Assembly: GCF_026000435.1 (NCBI RefSeq)
Contig: NZ_AP026763.1
Coordinates: 2,728,001-2,792,000, forward strand
DNA from: Vibrio sp. STUT-A11
GTDB lineage: Bacteria; Pseudomonadota; Gammaproteobacteria; Enterobacterales; Vibrionaceae
Direction of reading: 5' to 3'
Length of the DNA stretch: 64,000 bases
Shown: piece by piece, positions 35,782-48,061 of the stretch
How the letters are laid out: every line of letters begins with the position of its first letter
How positions within the stretch are numbered: the stretch's first letter is position 1
Program-made: the position numbers and the translations under genes
The notes under the pieces: generated by a model
Database searches by the model: none
Told to the model about the DNA's origin: nothing
The model's input: only the letters and a program-made list of their open reading frames with translations

Positions 35782-36471
35782 TTATGCCTTAGTCGAGAAA
35801 CGGTAACCCGCACCACGAACCGTTTGAATCAATTTATCATGGCCTGCGGCTTCTAAAGCTTTACGTAGACGACGGATGTGCACGTCAACCGTACGATCTT
35901 CAACATACACGTTAGTACCCCATACGTTGTTCAGTAGCTGTTCACGACTGTAAACACGCTCTTGGTGTGTCATGAAGAAGTGCAACATTTTGAATTCAGT
36001 CGGACCCATATCAACAGCACCATCATTAGCAGTCACACGGTGTGATACAGGATCAAGCTTCAAGCCTTGTACGTCAATTACGTCTTCTAGTGCAGTTGGA
36101 GTGACACGGCGGATGACAGCTTTCAAACGAGCGACCAGCTCTTTAGGCGAGAAAGGCTTGGTGATGTAATCATCTGCGCCCACTTCTAAACCGCGAACCT
36201 TGTCTTCTTCTTCGCCACGCGCCGTCAGCATGACTACTGGAATATTGCGCGTCAGCTCTTCACGTTTCATGTGCTTGATAAAGTTAATACCGCTACCACC
36301 TGGTAGCATCCAATCCAGTAAAACTAAATCAGGGAAGGGTTCAGCCAGTTTGGTTACTGCAGTGTCGTAATCTTCTGCTTCCACCGCTTGGTAACCTTTC
36401 TGTTCAAGTACGAAGCAGAGCATTTCACGAATCGGAGCTTCGTCTTCAACAACCAGAATCCTTCTAGACAT
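35782..36471 (-). CDS. phoB: PhoB, phosphate response regulator
   Basis: OmpR-type activator of the Pho regulon. The 229-residue protein has a receiver domain with the phospho-acceptor aspartate in LVLLDWMLPGG and the conserved lysine in YITKPFSPKE, and a C-terminal winged helix (TVDVHIRRLRKALE). Normal length. A Pho-box-like site lies upstream, consistent with autoregulation. Confidence 0.98.
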   Translation of the reverse strand: MSRRILVVEDEAPIREMLCFVLEQKGYQAVEAEDYDTAVTKLAEPFPDLVLLDWMLPGGSGINFIKHMKREELTRNIPVVMLTARGEEEDKVRGLEVGADDYITKPFSPKELVARLKAVIRRVTPTALEDVIDVQGLKLDPVSHRVTANDGAVDMGPTEFKMLHFFMTHQERVYSREQLLNNVWGTNVYVEDRTVDVHIRRLRKALEAAGHDKLIQTVRGAGYRFSTKA

Positions 36472-36554
36472 AATTGAATAACCTTATGTTTGTTGAGCTA
36501 ATAAATTTAAGAGACAAAGCGCCCCTCGATGCATAAGCATTATCACTACCAATT

Positions 36555-36572
36555 ATGACACTTTTGTGACCT
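36555..36572 (-). promoter_or_regulatory. Possible Pho box of phoB-phoR-pstS
   Basis: On the minus strand AGGTCAC-AAAA-GTGTCAT: the second repeat matches six of seven consensus bases and the first four of seven. It lies about 85 bp upstream of the phoB ATG. Confidence 0.5.
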
Positions 36573-36695
36573 TTGAAAACAAATTTTCATATAACTTTCT
36601 TTTGGGGTTCATCCTGATATTTTTCATTTCTATTAAGACATCAGCAAAAAAATTCCCTATGATTAGTCCCTTGTCATCAAGCCTAGAGAAGATTT

Positions 36696-37610
36696 ATGTG
36701 GTTTAAAAACTGTCTGGTATACCGCGTTAACCGCGAGATTAACTTCAATGCAGATCAACTAGAGACTCAACTAGCTGAGTTTCAATTCACCCCTTGTGGC
36801 AGCCAGGATAAGCAGAAGTTTGGCTGGGTCAGCGCAATGGGTAGACATGGCGACATGATGACTCACGTATCAGAAAACCGCATTCTGATTTGCGCCAAGA
36901 AAGAAGAAAAGATGCTACCAGCATCTGTGATCAAAGACTCTCTGAATGCGAAAGTAGAGGCGATGGAAGCGCAAGAAGGTCGCCCGCTAAAGAAGAAAGA
37001 GAAAGACAACCTAAAAGATGACATCGTGATGGATTTGCTGCCTCGTGCATTCAGCCGCAGCAGCCACACTCATGTGTTAATCATGCCAAAGGAAGGTTTT
37101 ATTCTTGTTGATGCTAGCAGCTATAAAAAAGCGGAAGATGTTCTAGCGCTGCTGCGTAAAACAATGGGTAGCTTACCTGTCGTTCCAGCTATCCCAGAAG
37201 TAGCCATTGAAACAACATTGACTGAATGGGTGAAAACCGGAGATACGCCACAAGGCATCACTATGATGGACGAGGCTGAGCTGAAATCCGTATTGGAAGA
37301 AGGCGGGGTGATCCGTTGTAAGAAACAAGAGCTAACCACGGATGAAATCCGGAATCACATTGCAGCCGACAAAGTTGTTACTAAGCTTGCACTTAACTGG
37401 CAAGATCGAATCGAATTCATCATGGCAGAAGATTCAGGCATCAAACGTCTGAAGTTCTCTGATGAGTTGAAAGACCAAAATGATGACATCCCACGTGAAG
37501 ATCAAGCCGCTCGATTCGATGCAGACTTTTCTCTGATGTGCGGTGAATTCAGTGCATTCCTACCAAGTCTATATGACGCATTAGGTGGGCTACCGAACCC
37601 GAACGCCTAA
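36696..37610 (+). CDS. rdgC: Recombination-associated protein RdgC
   Basis: Ring-shaped DNA-binding protein that modulates RecA activity. The 304-residue protein starts MWFKNCLVYRVNR and carries FTPCGSQDKQKFGWVSAMGRHGD and HTHVLIMPKEG, typical of the family; length is standard. The gene stands alone, divergent from phoB. Confidence 0.96.
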   Translation: MWFKNCLVYRVNREINFNADQLETQLAEFQFTPCGSQDKQKFGWVSAMGRHGDMMTHVSENRILICAKKEEKMLPASVIKDSLNAKVEAMEAQEGRPLKKKEKDNLKDDIVMDLLPRAFSRSSHTHVLIMPKEGFILVDASSYKKAEDVLALLRKTMGSLPVVPAIPEVAIETTLTEWVKTGDTPQGITMMDEAELKSVLEEGGVIRCKKQELTTDEIRNHIAADKVVTKLALNWQDRIEFIMAEDSGIKRLKFSDELKDQNDDIPREDQAARFDADFSLMCGEFSAFLPSLYDALGGLPNPNA

Positions 37611-37633
37611 AATAACCCTACTTATCACTCGCT

Positions 37634-37660
37634 ACGCCCCTACTTTTTATGGGGCGTTTG
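37634..37660 (+). terminator. Terminator of rdgC
   Basis: ACGCCCC/GGGGCGT stem with a 10-nt loop and a short TTTGTT tail. Confidence 0.6.
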
Positions 37661-37775
37661 TTCACCAAAAGCACAATTCCCCTAGTCACAGTTCACATTT
37701 TGACGTAAAATTTGCGCCCCATTTCCATAAGGTGGAATTGGCCTGACTTGTGATCAGATATAAGAGAATTGAGCA

Positions 37776-39176
37776 ATGACAACTGAGAAAGCATTCGTAC
37801 CCGAGCTACTGTCTCCTGCGGGCAGCCTTAAAAACATGCGTTACGCATTCGCCTACGGCGCTGATGCGGTATACGCTGGCCAGCCTCGCTACAGCCTTCG
37901 TGTACGTAACAACGAGTTTAACCACGACAACCTAAAAATCGGTATTGATGAAGCGCATGCCCTAGGCAAAAAGCTTTACGTGGTATGTAACATTCAGCCG
38001 CACAACTCGAAGCTAAAAACTTTCATTCGCGATCTAAAACCAGTCGTAGAAATGGGCCCAGATGCACTCATCATGTCTGATCCTGGTCTAATTATGATGG
38101 TTCGTGAAGCTTTCCCAGAAATGCCAATTCACCTTTCAGTTCAGGCTAACGCCGTTAACTGGGCAACGGTTAAGTTTTGGGCAGCAAACGGCGTAGAACG
38201 CGTAATTGTATCTCGTGAGCTTTCTCTGGAAGAAATCGAAGAAATTCGTGAGCACTGCCCTGAAACTGAACTCGAAGTATTCGTGCACGGCGCGCTATGT
38301 ATGGCTTACTCTGGCCGTTGTCTACTGTCTGGTTACATCAACAAACGTGACCCGAACCAAGGCACTTGCACTAACGCATGTCGTTGGGAGTACAAAGTTG
38401 AAGAAGGCAAAGAAAACGACACTGGCGATATCGTTGAGAAATTTGATCCGTCTGAAGCACAGCCTGTCGAAGTTCAGGATGAACGCCCTGAAACCACAAT
38501 CGGTCGTGGTAAACCAACTGACGAAGTGGTTCTACTATCTGAAGCTCACCGCCCGGAAGAAAAAATGGCCGCTTACGAAGATGAGCACGGCACGTACATT
38601 ATGAACTCGAAAGACCTTCGTGCGATCCAGCATGTTGAGCGTCTGACTAAGATGGGTGTCCACTCACTTAAAATTGAAGGCCGTACTAAATCTTTCTACT
38701 ACTGTGCTCGTACCGCTCAGGTTTACCGTAAAGCTATTGATGATGCTGTCGCAGGCAAACCATTCGATGAAAGCCTAATGAGCACGCTAGAAAGCCTGGC
38801 TCACCGCGGCTACACAGAAGGCTTCCTTCGCCGTCATACTCATGACACATACCAAAACTACGAATACGGCTACTCAGTGTCTGATGCTCAGCAGTTCGTT
38901 GGTGAGTTTACAGGTAAGCGTCGTGGCGACATGGCTGAAGTAGAAGTGAAGAACAAATTCCTGGTAGGTGACAGCCTTGAGCTCATGACGCCAAAAGGTA
39001 ACGTTGTTTTCACTCTGGAAGCAATGGAAAACCGTAAGTCACAATCAATTGAAGACGCAAAAGGTAACGGCCACTTCGTATTTATCCCAGTACCAGAAGA
39101 TATGGACTTAGAATACGGCCTGTTAATGCGTAACCTAAACTCTGGTCAGGATACCCGTAACCCAACTGGTAAGTAA
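37776..39176 (+). CDS. trhP: tRNA 5-hydroxyuridine synthesis protein TrhP (U32 family)
   Basis: U32-family protein (formerly YegQ) needed for prephenate-dependent 5-hydroxylation of uridine 34 in tRNA. The 466-residue protein is nearly colinear with E. coli YegQ: ELLSPAGSLKNMRYAFAYGADAVY at the start, the U32 signature EVFVHGALCMAYSGRCLLSG, and Fe-S-type cysteines in GTCTNACRWEY and near FYYCARTAQVYR. An internal charged stretch near residues 208-260 is longer than in E. coli. The ferredoxin gene starts 2 bp after its stop. Confidence 0.95.
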   Translation: MTTEKAFVPELLSPAGSLKNMRYAFAYGADAVYAGQPRYSLRVRNNEFNHDNLKIGIDEAHALGKKLYVVCNIQPHNSKLKTFIRDLKPVVEMGPDALIMSDPGLIMMVREAFPEMPIHLSVQANAVNWATVKFWAANGVERVIVSRELSLEEIEEIREHCPETELEVFVHGALCMAYSGRCLLSGYINKRDPNQGTCTNACRWEYKVEEGKENDTGDIVEKFDPSEAQPVEVQDERPETTIGRGKPTDEVVLLSEAHRPEEKMAAYEDEHGTYIMNSKDLRAIQHVERLTKMGVHSLKIEGRTKSFYYCARTAQVYRKAIDDAVAGKPFDESLMSTLESLAHRGYTEGFLRRHTHDTYQNYEYGYSVSDAQQFVGEFTGKRRGDMAEVEVKNKFLVGDSLELMTPKGNVVFTLEAMENRKSQSIEDAKGNGHFVFIPVPEDMDLEYGLLMRNLNSGQDTRNPTGK

Positions 39177-39178
39177 TC

Positions 39179-39433
39179 ATGGCATTACTCATTACCGATA
39201 AATGCATTAACTGCGACATGTGTGATCCTGAATGCCCTAACGGCGCGATCAGCATGGGAGACAGTATTTTCGAAATCGACCCGGATCTGTGCACTGAGTG
39301 CAGGGGTCATTATGATAAGCCGACCTGTCAGTCAGTTTGTCCGATCACAAAGTGCATTATCACCGATCCAAATCATGTTGAAACGGAAGAGCAGTTACTA
39401 GAGAAGTTCGTGATTATCCAAGGATTGGCATAA
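39179..39433 (+). CDS. yfhL: YfhL-family 4Fe-4S ferredoxin
   Basis: A small ferredoxin (84 aa) with two cluster motifs: C-x2-C-x2-C-x3-C (CINCDMCDPECP) and an expanded CTEC...CQSVCPITKC second motif, characteristic of the YfhL/Allochromatium type with a very low-potential cluster. It starts 2 bp after trhP, so the two are co-translated. This makes it a plausible electron donor for TrhP or for cluster upkeep; that link is inference. Confidence 0.93.
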   Translation: MALLITDKCINCDMCDPECPNGAISMGDSIFEIDPDLCTECRGHYDKPTCQSVCPITKCIITDPNHVETEEQLLEKFVIIQGLA

Positions 39434-39439
39434 ATAGAT

Positions 39440-39471
39440 AAGGTTCAACTTTGCACGTAAAGTTGAACCTT
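39440..39471. terminator. Bidirectional terminator
   Basis: AAGGTTCAACTTT/AAAGTTGAACCTT 13-bp perfect stem serving the ferredoxin gene and the convergent small gene. Confidence 0.85.
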
Positions 39472-39475
39472 TATT

Positions 39476-39784
39476 TTAGCCTGATTTTTCGATGGGATAG
39501 ATATTACAAAATAACTCTTTTTCAAAATGATACTCTAGCCTCTCTCGCCAGTTTTCCGCTTGAGATACAGGAACCAAATAGAAATTCTCCCGGCTTGTAT
39601 CAGTAACGAAAGCCATTCCGTATTGCATCAGCTCGTAATGCACATCATTAACAAACCCCGGATCAAGACGCTGGCGTCCTGTCAGATGATTTAAATCTTC
39701 TCGAGTCAAGAAGACTCCCTTGGTCTCACTGCTAAATCTGTGTCTTAACCACTCTGCAAACTCTTTTGCACAAATCATAGTCAT
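39476..39784 (-). CDS. Conserved hypothetical protein (102 aa)
   Basis: I do not recognise a named family. From the ATG at 39784 (MTMICAKEFAEWLRHRF), which follows AAGGA at good spacing, the product has 102 residues. It appears soluble and mixed alpha/beta, with segments like LTREDLNHLTGRQRLDPGFV and ENFYLVPVSQAENW. There is no signal peptide. It shares a terminator with the ferredoxin gene and has no operon partner. Confidence 0.75.
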   Translation of the reverse strand: MTMICAKEFAEWLRHRFSSETKGVFLTREDLNHLTGRQRLDPGFVNDVHYELMQYGMAFVTDTSRENFYLVPVSQAENWRERLEYHFEKELFCNIYPIEKSG

Positions 39785-40103
39785 GGTTTTATCCTTGATT
39801 AACTCTATTGGCAAGTAACATCACTAAACCTGCCTCAATACAATTGTCCGCGTTGTATTTTTTTTTACCAATCAACGGACATATTGAACAGAAATCAGAG
39901 TATCGCGACAAAAGAACTTAAAAAAACAGAGGCACTAACCCAAAAAACCGTAACCCTTTGTTTATTTGAGATTCCTATAACATGTCATCCAAACTAATTA
40001 GGTTAATTTTTGTATTCGTATTATTCACTGTAGACAAAAGTATGATGTTTCTCCAGTTTCATAACGGAGATTCGGCAAACGCTATAAGAAGTTCAATAGT
40101 CTT

Positions 40104-40940
40104 TTAATTGATACGAATAAGTGGCTGACATTGCGATGGAATCACTTTCACCTTTTTTGGTTTCGCCTTCACCTTTTTAGCCGATTGTTTTGTAGGCACC
40201 GCCGCTTTAGGTTTCCAGCTCGCTAACTCATAGCCACAACCATCTCCAGCTGGTGGAGGCGCTTGATCAATGCAATTTCGACTGGAATCCGGGCAAGATA
40301 ATCTGACGTGAAAATGATAGTGGTGTCCCCACCAAGGGCGAACTTTACGCAGCCAAGAGCGGTCTTTACCTTCTTCTTGCGAACATAACTGCTCTTTAAT
40401 GACTGGGTGTACAAAGATACGAGCAACACCTTCACTCCGAGCAGCATAACGAATAAGTTCAAAGTGTCGCTCGTCCCAGCGATGATCGAGTATTGAATAG
40501 CCTTTAAGGTCCACCACACTCATCGGCTTAGGGAGTTGTAATTCATTGTAAGAAAGCGGTTGGTCAGCTAAACGAAGCCATATATCAATATCTAAACCAG
40601 TCTGATGGCTAGAGTGACCAGAAGAAAAGCGACCTCCTCGAGGTAACGATAAATCACCGATCAACAAATTGGTACTTAACTCTTTATTTGCTTTCAAGGC
40701 GAGGCTTTTAATAAATGAGATCGTGTTGGGATGACCGTAATAGCGGTTCGTTCTACTCCGCAGGACTTGGTACCCGGTTCCTTCGAGAGGTAACGGATAA
40801 GCCCCATCTAAACAGCCATTCGCATAGCTACCAATGGAAGAAGAGGAATTGTGAGTGGGAGTCGAAACTTGCTCCCACGGAGTTGCAAAAATAGAAGCTG
40901 AGAAAAGCAAACCAATGTGGAGAAAAATACTCAGCCTCAT
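40104..40940 (-). CDS. mepA: Penicillin-insensitive murein endopeptidase
   Basis: Periplasmic LAS-type zinc peptidase that cuts D-Ala-mDAP crosslinks in peptidoglycan. The 278-residue precursor has a signal peptide (about 1-19) and the metal-site motifs GHSSHQTGLDIDIW (His and Asp ligands) and WWGHHYHFHVRL. Six or more cysteines suggest disulfides. The C-terminus has a lysine-rich tail (KQSAKKVKAKPKKVKV) not needed for catalysis. Confidence 0.95.
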   Translation of the reverse strand: MRLSIFLHIGLLFSASIFATPWEQVSTPTHNSSSSIGSYANGCLDGAYPLPLEGTGYQVLRSRTNRYYGHPNTISFIKSLALKANKELSTNLLIGDLSLPRGGRFSSGHSSHQTGLDIDIWLRLADQPLSYNELQLPKPMSVVDLKGYSILDHRWDERHFELIRYAARSEGVARIFVHPVIKEQLCSQEEGKDRSWLRKVRPWWGHHYHFHVRLSCPDSSRNCIDQAPPPAGDGCGYELASWKPKAAVPTKQSAKKVKAKPKKVKVIPSQCQPLIRIN

Positions 40941-40951
40941 GATGATAGTCC

Positions 40952-41284
40952 TTAGTAGTGCTCACCATTATCATAGTAGGCTTTAGCGGAGAGTGAAGAA
41001 AATATCACTGCAACATCTATATCTTCTCCAACAATACCACGAACTTGCTGAGTAATGGTTTTAGCAACGTTATCTTGAACCTTCTGACCACGGTCAAACC
41101 AAATCACTTCCACAAAAGGGTATGCTGCACTCACCTCTCCCTCACTAAAAAAAGTCGTATAAATATACTCAAAAGTGAAGTCCTCACGCGGACATTCCAT
41201 CAGAGGTTGTAGTTCATCAGTGAGAGGTTTTGATAGAGCCTGAACCGTTTGAGGCTCTACAGCACGAAATCGAAAATGAGGCAT
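40952..41284 (-). CDS. DUF1904 family protein
   Basis: Small 110-residue protein of the tautomerase-like DUF1904 type (MPHFRFRAVEPQTVQALS at the start; FVEVIWFDRGQKVQD in the middle). The ATG at 41284 is preceded by GGAAAG; earlier in-frame starts up to 41353 are not family-like. The initiator Met-Pro resembles 4-oxalocrotonate tautomerase folds, where Pro is catalytic, but no activity is known. It lies 11 bp upstream of mepA and may be cotranscribed with it. Confidence 0.85.
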   Translation of the reverse strand: MPHFRFRAVEPQTVQALSKPLTDELQPLMECPREDFTFEYIYTTFFSEGEVSAAYPFVEVIWFDRGQKVQDNVAKTITQQVRGIVGEDIDVAVIFSSLSAKAYYDNGEHY

Positions 41285-41590
41285 AAACGTACTTTCCATT
41301 ATTAGAATTAAGCCGTGATCATAACAAGAAGTCCGTTTTTTATCACCCGGCACACACTATCGTCTCATTCAAGCTCCAAATAGAGCAAGGAATAGAATAA
41401 GTTTAGAACTATTTATTTAAAGGGGAAATGAAACCACCAAGTGGAATAGACAGAAGAGAAAAGTAAAAAAAGACCAAAGATAGAGAGTAAACAGCTCGTT
41501 TAGTCCCCTCTCCAACTTCACTGGATTTGGTATTGGCGAATCAGCTGCTCTGCCAATTGGAGCGACTCTACCCCCCCAAACTACAGACGT

Positions 41591-41620
41591 AAAAAAGCCC
41601 CGTTCTTTCGAACGAGGCTT
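41591..41620 (-). terminator. rrn terminator copy 3 (distal)
   Basis: AAGCCTCGTTC/GAACGGGGCTT stem with a TTTTTT tail on the minus strand. Confidence 0.85.
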
Positions 41621-41628
41621 CTTAATAA

Positions 41629-41760
41629 TGGCAGGGGTGGACCGGGCTGGCGATCCAGAGACTCGATGGGACTTGCCTCCAAGCTCCCAACACGCGCTGA
41701 TCTTTTGGTATTAGCGGAATACGCTGCTCTGCCAATTAGAGCGACTCTACAATCTCCAAA
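41629..41760 (-). pseudogene. Degenerate tRNA-Trp copy
   Basis: tRNA-like remnant with a conserved 3' end and D-arm, a disrupted 5' acceptor strand, an expanded anticodon arm and an insertion in the T-arm. It is not expected to be a functional tRNA. Confidence 0.75.
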
Positions 41761-41770
41761 CTACAGATGC

Positions 41771-41800
41771 AAAAAAGCCCCGTTCTTTCGAACGAGGCTT
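41771..41800 (-). terminator. rrn terminator copy 2
   Basis: Identical to the copies at 41591 and 41951, exactly 180 bp away from each. Confidence 0.85.
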
Positions 41801-41808
41801 CTTAATAA

Positions 41809-41940
41809 TGGCAGGGGTGGACCGGGCTGGCGATCCAGAGACTCGATGGGACTTGCCTCCAAGCTCCCAACACGCGCTGATCTTTTGGTAGTAGCGGAAT
41901 CCGCTGCTTTGCCAATTAGAGCGACTCTACAATCTCCAAA
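41809..41940 (-). pseudogene. Degenerate tRNA-Trp copy
   Basis: Near-identical sister of the copy at 41629. The anticodon-arm region here reads GCGGATTCCGC on the minus strand, a self-complementary stretch closer to the functional tRNA-Trp than in its sister. Confidence 0.75.
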
Positions 41941-41950
41941 CTACAGATGC

Positions 41951-41980
41951 AAAAAAGCCCCGTTCTTTCGAACGAGGCTT
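41951..41980 (-). terminator. rrn terminator copy 1 (proximal)
   Basis: Directly downstream of tRNA-Trp; GC-rich 11-bp stem with one wobble and a six-T tail. Confidence 0.88.
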
Positions 41981-41988
41981 CTTAATAA

Positions 41989-42065
<77 letters not shown>

Positions 42066-42097
42066 GCAGTTCGTGTTTAATGAGACGACTCTCTAAT

Positions 42098-42168
42098 AAG
42101 TGGCGGAATGGCCGGGCTTGCGTTCAAGCGGGACTCATTCGACCGAAGGTCGAAACCTTCAAATTAAG
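42098..42168 (-). pseudogene. Possible tRNA-Asp remnant
   Basis: The plus-strand start GTGGCGGAATGGCCGGGCTT mirrors the 3' end of the neighbouring tRNA-Asp (GTGGCGGAGTGGACGGGACT). The rest has diverged and includes GACC...GGTC hairpin sequence. Confidence 0.45.
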
Positions 42169-42245
42169 TGGCGGAGTGGACGGGACTCGAACCCGCGACC
42201 CCCGGCGTGACAGGCCGGTATTCTAACCAACTGAACTACCACTCC
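42169..42245 (-). tRNA. tRNA-Asp (GTC)
   Basis: 77-nt tRNA with encoded CCA. The acceptor GGAGTGG pairs with CCACTCC; anticodon GTC in the CTGTCAC loop. It follows 5S rRNA, as is common in vibrio operons, and its G34 is a substrate for Tgt. Confidence 0.95.
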
Positions 42246-42317
42246 GCAGTAGTATCATCCGCATAAGCAGATGTCCGCTTTTGTCTTCACTTTTCAAAAA
42301 AGTGAAAATAAAACTAA

Positions 42318-42437
42318 AGCCTGGCGATGTCCTACTCTCACATGGGGAAACCCCACACTACCATCGGCGCTATTTCGTTTCACTTCTGAGTTCGGAATGG
42401 AAATCAGGTGGGTCCAAAACGCTATGGTCGCCAAGCA
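42318..42437 (-). rRNA. rrf: 5S ribosomal RNA
   Basis: 120-nt element beginning TGCTTGGCGACCATAGCG and ending in the complementary CGCCAGGC end, with conserved internal loops such as CCGAACTCAGAAGTG. Ends are accurate to a few bases. Confidence 0.95.
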
Positions 42438-42545
42438 AATTCTTACTCTCTATTTCTAGAGAAAACTTGGAAAGCTGTTGTTAATTCTCGTTTTTACACA
42501 TTCAATGTTCTTTCATTGAGTCCATCAAAACCCCTTGGGTGTTGT

Positions 42546-45434
<2,889 letters not shown>

Positions 45435-45680
45435 CATACAACCCGAAGGAGTTTCGAATTGCATTTTGTCTTCACTTTAAAAAGTGAAATCAAACGGTCA
45501 AACAACCAAAGTTGCTGTCTCATTATTTGAATGAGCGAGACAGCTTTCGATTTTGCCGGACTCAAATTCCAAGAACACTTGAATGTGTTTTTAGTTGTAT
45601 TCATTAATGAATACTTTGAGAACTTTACAATCAAAACCTTATTCACAAAGGAATAAAGTTTGATTTGTCAGCTTTCCAAA

Positions 45681-45693
45681 TTGTTAAAGAGCT
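45681..45693 (-). promoter_or_regulatory. boxA antitermination site before 23S
   Basis: AGCTCTTTAACAA on the minus strand in the spacer leader of 23S matches the rRNA boxA consensus for Nus-factor antitermination. Confidence 0.75.
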
Positions 45694-45749
45694 AATCACT
45701 TCAAAAGAAGTAACCATTTTTAAAAGCACTCATCGAATGCGCTTAAAGA

Positions 45750-45825
45750 TGGTATCCCGTAGGGGAGTCGAACCCCTGTTACCGCCGTGAAAGGGCGGTG
45801 TCCTAGGCCTCTAGACGAACGGGAC
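45750..45825 (-). tRNA. tRNA-Glu (TTC)
   Basis: 76 nt with encoded CCA. Acceptor GTCCCGT pairs with ACGGGAT and the anticodon loop CTTTCAC contains TTC. Located in the 16S-23S spacer. Confidence 0.95.
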
Positions 45826-45837
45826 ACAGAAAGTCAG

Positions 45838-45913
45838 TGGTGGAGCTAATCGGGATCGAACCGATGACCTCTTCGCTGCCAGCGAAGCGCTCTCCCAGCT
45901 GAGCTATAGCCCC
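45838..45913 (-). tRNA. tRNA-Ala (GGC)
   Basis: 76 nt with encoded CCA. Acceptor GGGGCTA pairs with TAGCTCC (including wobble), and anticodon loop CTGGCAG gives GGC. Spacer tRNA-Ala genes in rRNA operons are more often TGC; this one is the GGC isoacceptor. Confidence 0.94.
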
Positions 45914-46045
45914 ACATAAAATTGCTTTGCATTTTATGCAGAACCAATTTTTTGCTCTGAATTAAAACCATATCAATCTGTGTGGACACTCATCGTGACT
46001 CATTTGTTTCCGCTTTAAAAAGCAGAAGCAAACTATCCATTCGTA

Positions 46046-47598
<1,553 letters not shown>

Positions 47599-47790
47599 AA
47601 AGTTTTGATTCCCTAAATAAATAGGGTGAGGCTCAATGAATACTGAACATTACATAACGTAATGTTTGAATTGACTGTGCTGAGTCTTTCGACTCAATGG
47701 TCACTTCGTATCATTGAAACCTAATTTGAAGCCTAAGCTTCTAATTGGATTATCATCAACGAGTGCCCACACAGATTGATAGGTTCTTAT

Positions 47791-47801
47791 TTTTAAAGAG
47801 C
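47791..47801 (-). promoter_or_regulatory. boxA of the rrn leader
   Basis: GCTCTTTAAAA on the minus strand in the 16S leader is a boxA-type antitermination element. Confidence 0.65.
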
Positions 47802-47949
47802 GTTTCGACTGAGGCTTGCTCAAATCGGACGGCCATTTTAGCGAGATAACTTCTGGTGTCAAACACTTTTTTCAGTTATTTCTCTGTGAGTTACTTTTTA
47901 ACTCAACCGTCTTGTTGTCCTGCATCGCTTTGCTAGACAACGGAGGCGA

Positions 47950-47977
47950 ATTATAGGGAGAAAAATTGACTTGGCAA
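47950..47977 (-). promoter_or_regulatory. rrn promoter
   Basis: On the minus strand TTGCCA (47972-47977), a 16-bp spacer and TATAAT (47950-47955), followed by a GC-rich discriminator TCGCCTCC typical of stringently controlled rRNA promoters. The leader runs about 350 bp to 16S. Confidence 0.85.
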
Positions 47978-48061
47978 GGGGAATTCAGCCTAAAAAAGGC
48001 ATTTTTAGACTGAACGTTTAAATAAACATCAATTTGAGGATTCTATAACCGAATAATGGGC

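Larger units (their letters stand above)
41515..41988 (-). repeat. 180-bp tandem array: decayed tRNA-Trp copies plus terminators
   Basis: Two nearly identical 180-bp units (about 41629-41808 and 41809-41988, differing at only a few bases) and an older partial unit (41515-41628) follow the tRNA-Trp gene. Each unit keeps the 3' tRNA end (GGCAGGGGTGG on the plus strand), the D-arm region and GCTCCCAACACGCG. The 5' acceptor strand no longer pairs, the anticodon arm is expanded, and about 40 bp are inserted in the T-arm. Each unit ends in the same intrinsic terminator. Confidence 0.9.

Noticed and set aside
41515..41988. CRISPR-like array
   Set aside because: The repeats are 180 bp, contiguous and tRNA-derived, without spacers or cas genes.
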